Shown piece after piece: positions 61,123-64,000 of a DNA stretch of 64,000 bases; within the stretch, counting starts at the first letter, position 1; each line of letters opens with the position of its first letter. Below the pieces are notes generated by a model. It was not told where the DNA came from and searched no databases. It saw only the letters and a program-made list of their open reading frames with translations. The stretch comes from UBA1765 sp045629945 (GTDB lineage Bacteria > Fibrobacterota > Fibrobacteria > Fibrobacterales > Fibrobacteraceae). The DNA lies in contig JAZQSE010000021.1 in the NCBI GenBank assembly GCA_045629945.1, positions 1 through 64,000 on the forward strand, written 5' to 3'. The position numbers were made by a program, and so were the translations under genes.

Positions 61123-62616
61123 ATGCGTTTTTCGCTTTTGATTTTCATTATACTATTACAAGTTAGTTCCATAATGGCTATGGATACGCTTTCTGTATGG
61201 ATAATGCCAAACGGAGCTTCACCTAAAGAAAAATTAGAAGCCCAATTAGAAAATTATACAAAGCAAACAGGTATAGCTACTAAAATTGTTGTCTTAGATT
61301 GGGGCGAAGCCTGGAATCGCATTAGTACAGCTCTTGAACGCAATAAAGATCTTCCGGCGGTTCTTCAGGTGGGAACAACTTGGATTCCTTTTTTTGCCGC
61401 GCAAGGTTACCTTCTTGAATTAAATCCCTGGCTTGAGAAAATACAACAAGAACGTTTTATTCCGGTTAGTTTTAATACAACGCATATAGAAGGCGATTCT
61501 TCTATTTATTCTGTTCCTTGGTTTGTTGATGCAAGAGCTTTACTTGCCAACAAAAAATTACTTGAAGCAAATGGCATTGAAATAGCAGATGTTAAAACGT
61601 ATCAAAGTTTTAGAAATGCTCTTAAAAAAATAAATGAAGCCAAAATGCAACTTCCTGACGGCACGCCTATTGAAGCTTTTGCCTTCCCGGGAAAAAGTGA
61701 CTGGAATATCCCTCATAATTTTGCTCCTTGGATTTGGTCAGAAGGTGGTGATTTTATTAAAAAACAAGATTCTGTTTATCGCTCAGCTCTTATGGACAAA
61801 GAAACATTGCAAGGAATTGCAAAATATTTAAGTCTTGTTGTTGATTCTCTTGTATATAGAACCAATTTAACGCAAAATACAGCACAAATAATCCAGCGCT
61901 TTAATAATGGAGAATTGGCTTTTATTTTAAACACGGCAGAAATCGCAATGCTTACAAGAATTCCTTCTGTAAATGGAGGCTTGCAAGGTTCAAGAATAAG
62001 CAACGATGGCATTGTTGTATTACCGGTACCTCAAGGTTCAAATGGCAGTATTAGTTTTATTGGTGGCAGTAATTTAAGTATTCCGGCCAATTATCCTAAT
62101 AAAAAAGAAGCTGTTGAATTGCTTATGTTTTTAACAAGTGATTTTTCTATTGATGCTTACACTAAAACGATAGGTTTCTTGCCACCAATTCAATCGGCTT
62201 TAAAGTCCTGGGAAACAGATTCTGTTTATAAATCTCTTGTTGATTGTCTGAATAATGGAAAAACATACACAAGTATTCCTAGATGGTGGGAAGTTGAAAA
62301 TATTTTAGCGTCTTTATTTTCAGACATTTGGTCTGTCTTAGAATTTGAGGATTTGTATTCTGAAAAAAGAATTTATAGTATTTTATTAAAATACCACATT
62401 GAAATAAATAAATTACTTGGTTACGAAGAAGACCCACCTAAATTCGATTACTTTTCTCAGATTTGGCGACATGCCCTTCCTGTCAAAAAACAAGTTGCAG
62501 AAAATACAGAAAATTCTTCTGACAATGCATTGCTATTTTCCAAAAAATTTTCTCTGGGTCTTTTCTTGACAATGATGCTTTTTGGCTTTGTTTTTACTTA
62601 CAGGAAAAAAAGATAG
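61123..62616 (+). CDS. Membrane-anchored sugar-type solute-binding protein
   Basis: A 497-residue family 1 extracellular solute-binding protein (sugar ABC type). A signal peptide (about residues 1-18) is followed by the ligand-binding fold (about 20-430) with LSVWIMPNGASPKEKLE and SVPWFVDARALLANKKLL. A C-terminal membrane span and a basic tail (about 470-497; GLFLTMMLFGFVFTYRKKR) are unusual for the family and would tether it to the inner membrane. No ABC permease lies nearby. It is 6 bases from a sensor diguanylate cyclase, so it may feed a signal rather than transport. Confidence 0.85.
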   Translation: MRFSLLIFIILLQVSSIMAMDTLSVWIMPNGASPKEKLEAQLENYTKQTGIATKIVVLDWGEAWNRISTALERNKDLPAVLQVGTTWIPFFAAQGYLLELNPWLEKIQQERFIPVSFNTTHIEGDSSIYSVPWFVDARALLANKKLLEANGIEIADVKTYQSFRNALKKINEAKMQLPDGTPIEAFAFPGKSDWNIPHNFAPWIWSEGGDFIKKQDSVYRSALMDKETLQGIAKYLSLVVDSLVYRTNLTQNTAQIIQRFNNGELAFILNTAEIAMLTRIPSVNGGLQGSRISNDGIVVLPVPQGSNGSISFIGGSNLSIPANYPNKKEAVELLMFLTSDFSIDAYTKTIGFLPPIQSALKSWETDSVYKSLVDCLNNGKTYTSIPRWWEVENILASLFSDIWSVLEFEDLYSEKRIYSILLKYHIEINKLLGYEEDPPKFDYFSQIWRHALPVKKQVAENTENSSDNALLFSKKFSLGLFLTMMLFGFVFTYRKKR

Positions 62617-62622
62617 GCTGAT

Positions 62623-64000
62623 ATGAAAATCAAAATGTTATTACATAGCCTTATTTTCAGGAGTTTAATTTTACTCGTTCTTTTTATTTGTCTTTTATTA
62701 TGTGGGATTTCTATTTATTTTATCAATACGCAAAAAAAGTCATTAGGGGATTCTGTTTTTAAAAGGAATTATGAAGAAATTGTTCGTTTAGAAGAATCCA
62801 TTGGTTTGAAAATGGACCAATTTTCAAGCCTTTTGTCGCTTTTAGCGAAAACATCTTCTATTATCGCTTTAGACCCGACAGAATCTTCTGGATTTCTTAA
62901 AAGTTTTGATGTGACATCGCTTTTTGTTTCTGGAGAAAGTGTTTTTCTTTATGACCGCAATCAGGAACTAATTTGCGATAATTCCATGCTTGGAACGGAC
63001 TTAAAAGGAAAAAAACAATTTACGGATTTTGAAAAAGTAACTCCCATACGTGCTTATACAACGCCTTGGTTCTGGGAAAATGAATCACCTCAAAAAATGT
63101 TTGCTTATGCCGTTGGTTCAAAAGCAACCGCAAGTGGAACAATTGTTGCTTCGTTTTCATTCAGAAGAATATGGCAAACTTATGCCAATTACACAATAGG
63201 AGAAAAGGGCTTTTTAATAGCGACTGATTTAAAAGGCAAAATTTTAATGCATCCAGATTTACAATTAGCAACATCTGGAGAACATTATATTTCAGAATTA
63301 GGCATTTCTATGCCTCAAAAATTGTCCGAAAAACAAGTTCTTCCTTTGGTTATTCAAAATAAAAACAAGCAATATTTAGTGACTTACGCGTATAATTCAA
63401 ATTATCAATTTGCTTTGTTTTCTCTTCAACCTATTGAAGAAATAGAATCCACTCTTTCAACATTCCGCTCGGGAATTCTCCTTGTTTTTGCAATTATTTT
63501 ACCAACAACTATTTTAATCATTATCTTACTTTTTTTCCATTTTGCAACACCTCTTTATCGTTTGATTGCCTATATCGACCATGTGGGCAATGGTCATTTT
63601 AATGCAAGGCCTTTCCCTATTACTAAACGAAAAGATGAAGTAGGGTCTTTAGCAACAGCTTTTAACAGAATGTTGTTACTTATACAAGATCAGATGAAAC
63701 AATTGAACGATCACCAGAAATATCTAGAAGAACAAGTTCAGAAGCGGACATTAGAATTAGAAAATGCAAAAAATCAACTTGAGATACTTTCTAGAACAGA
63801 TGAACTTACGAAACTTCCGAACCGGCGTGACTTAATGGAAAAAATCCAACATGAATCGCATAGAGCGAATAGAATGCATCGTAACTTCTGTTTCATTTTT
63901 ATTGACATTGATAAGTTTAAAAGCATTAATGACACTTATGGTCACCATTGTGGAGATGTTGTTTTGCAAACGGTTGCAAATACAATAAGACAATTGCTAC
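62623..64000 (+). CDS. Sensor diguanylate cyclase, Cache-HAMP-GGDEF (partial)
   Basis: At least 459 residues; the frame runs off the window. ATG 62623 follows the binding-protein stop after six bases. A membrane span (about 11-32) leads to a periplasmic Cache-type domain (about 40-285), a second span (about 287-310), a HAMP domain (about 310-362) and a coiled coil. The GGDEF domain then begins: RTDELTKLPNRRDL and the metal-binding FIDIDKFKSINDTYGHHCGD. The GGDEF signature itself lies beyond the edge. Likely role: make c-di-GMP when the anchored binding protein meets a sugar. Inference for the pairing. Confidence 0.85.
   Translation, partial: MKIKMLLHSLIFRSLILLVLFICLLLCGISIYFINTQKKSLGDSVFKRNYEEIVRLEESIGLKMDQFSSLLSLLAKTSSIIALDPTESSGFLKSFDVTSLFVSGESVFLYDRNQELICDNSMLGTDLKGKKQFTDFEKVTPIRAYTTPWFWENESPQKMFAYAVGSKATASGTIVASFSFRRIWQTYANYTIGEKGFLIATDLKGKILMHPDLQLATSGEHYISELGISMPQKLSEKQVLPLVIQNKNKQYLVTYAYNSNYQFALFSLQPIEEIESTLSTFRSGILLVFAIILPTTILIIILLFFHFATPLYRLIAYIDHVGNGHFNARPFPITKRKDEVGSLATAFNRMLLLIQDQMKQLNDHQKYLEEQVQKRTLELENAKNQLEILSRTDELTKLPNRRDLMEKIQHESHRANRMHRNFCFIFIDIDKFKSINDTYGHHCGDVVLQTVANTIRQLL

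Noticed and set aside
1..64000. CRISPR arrays, insertion sequences, prophage, attachment sites
   Set aside because: No array-like spaced repeats, transposase motifs or integrase genes are visible. The only tandem repeat is the coding 45-bp repeat at 46037-46351.

Overview
The window is AT-rich bacterial chromosome that looks like a member of the Fibrobacteraceae (Fibrobacter or a close relative). The pointers are a lipoprotein with a FISUMP-type domain (a family named after Fibrobacter succinogenes), poly-serine linkers in exported proteins, a very large GH9 cellulase, a GH11 xylanase with a CBM6, a PL1 pectate lyase, class I fumarase (these organisms ferment to succinate) and a GlgE-type maltosyltransferase. 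This placement is inference from gene content; no 16S gene is present. I saw no phage, insertion sequence, CRISPR array or integrase.

Layout. 1-13.1 kb: the tuf end, rpmG, tRNA-Trp, secE, nusG, rplK, rplA, rplJ, rplL, rpoB and rpoC, then a separately promoted rpsL-rpsG pair. A 13-bp hairpin lies between rplL and rpoB and a long structured spacer between rpoC and rpsL. 13.2-24.6 kb: housekeeping and regulation (YugP-like peptidase, scpA, glmS, a GGDEF/EAL protein, TatD nuclease, greB, a DUF2062-DUF1015 fusion, a MauE/DoxX-like protein with a small upstream partner, a FISUMP lipoprotein). 24.7-29.6 kb: a lone nuoA, a histidine kinase/receiver pair with a cyclic-nucleotide-type sensor, nrdR, a short sigma-70 factor and an rRNA methyltransferase. 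29.6-44 kb: plant-polymer degradation and signalling (Ser-rich lipoprotein, 2178-residue GH9 enzyme, a three-gene kinase/receiver/NtrC-like cluster whose NtrC receiver lacks its phospho-acceptor, a PLD-type protein, xylanase). 44-50.7 kb: fumarase, an Ala/Pro-repeat protein, GtrA, HemW, a class III cyclase, tRNA-Gly and an LPP20-like lipoprotein. 50.8-64 kb: aroA, a PBP4-DUF1460 fusion, a two-domain ABC ATPase, pectate lyase, glgE, a PAP2 phosphatase, and a membrane-anchored solute-binding protein next to a transmembrane diguanylate cyclase that runs off the end.

How it fits together. The exported enzymes attack cellulose, xylan and pectin. Fumarase and GlgE represent central fermentation and alpha-glucan storage. 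At least four signalling modules (c-di-GMP turnover, two phosphorelays, a nucleotide cyclase) sit among them. A recurring promoter arrangement stands out: several genes without a Shine-Dalgarno sequence have a TA(A/T)ATT box 6-7 bases before the ATG, so they are probably transcribed without a leader. Genes with leaders carry clear AGGAG-type sites. Three convergent gene pairs share a TTAA in which both stop codons overlap.

I found no obviously new multi-gene defence or biosynthetic system. The strongest candidates for something undescribed are the anchored binding protein plus diguanylate cyclase pair, the PBP4-DUF1460 fusion, the pseudo-receiver NtrC cluster and the leaderless promoter class.
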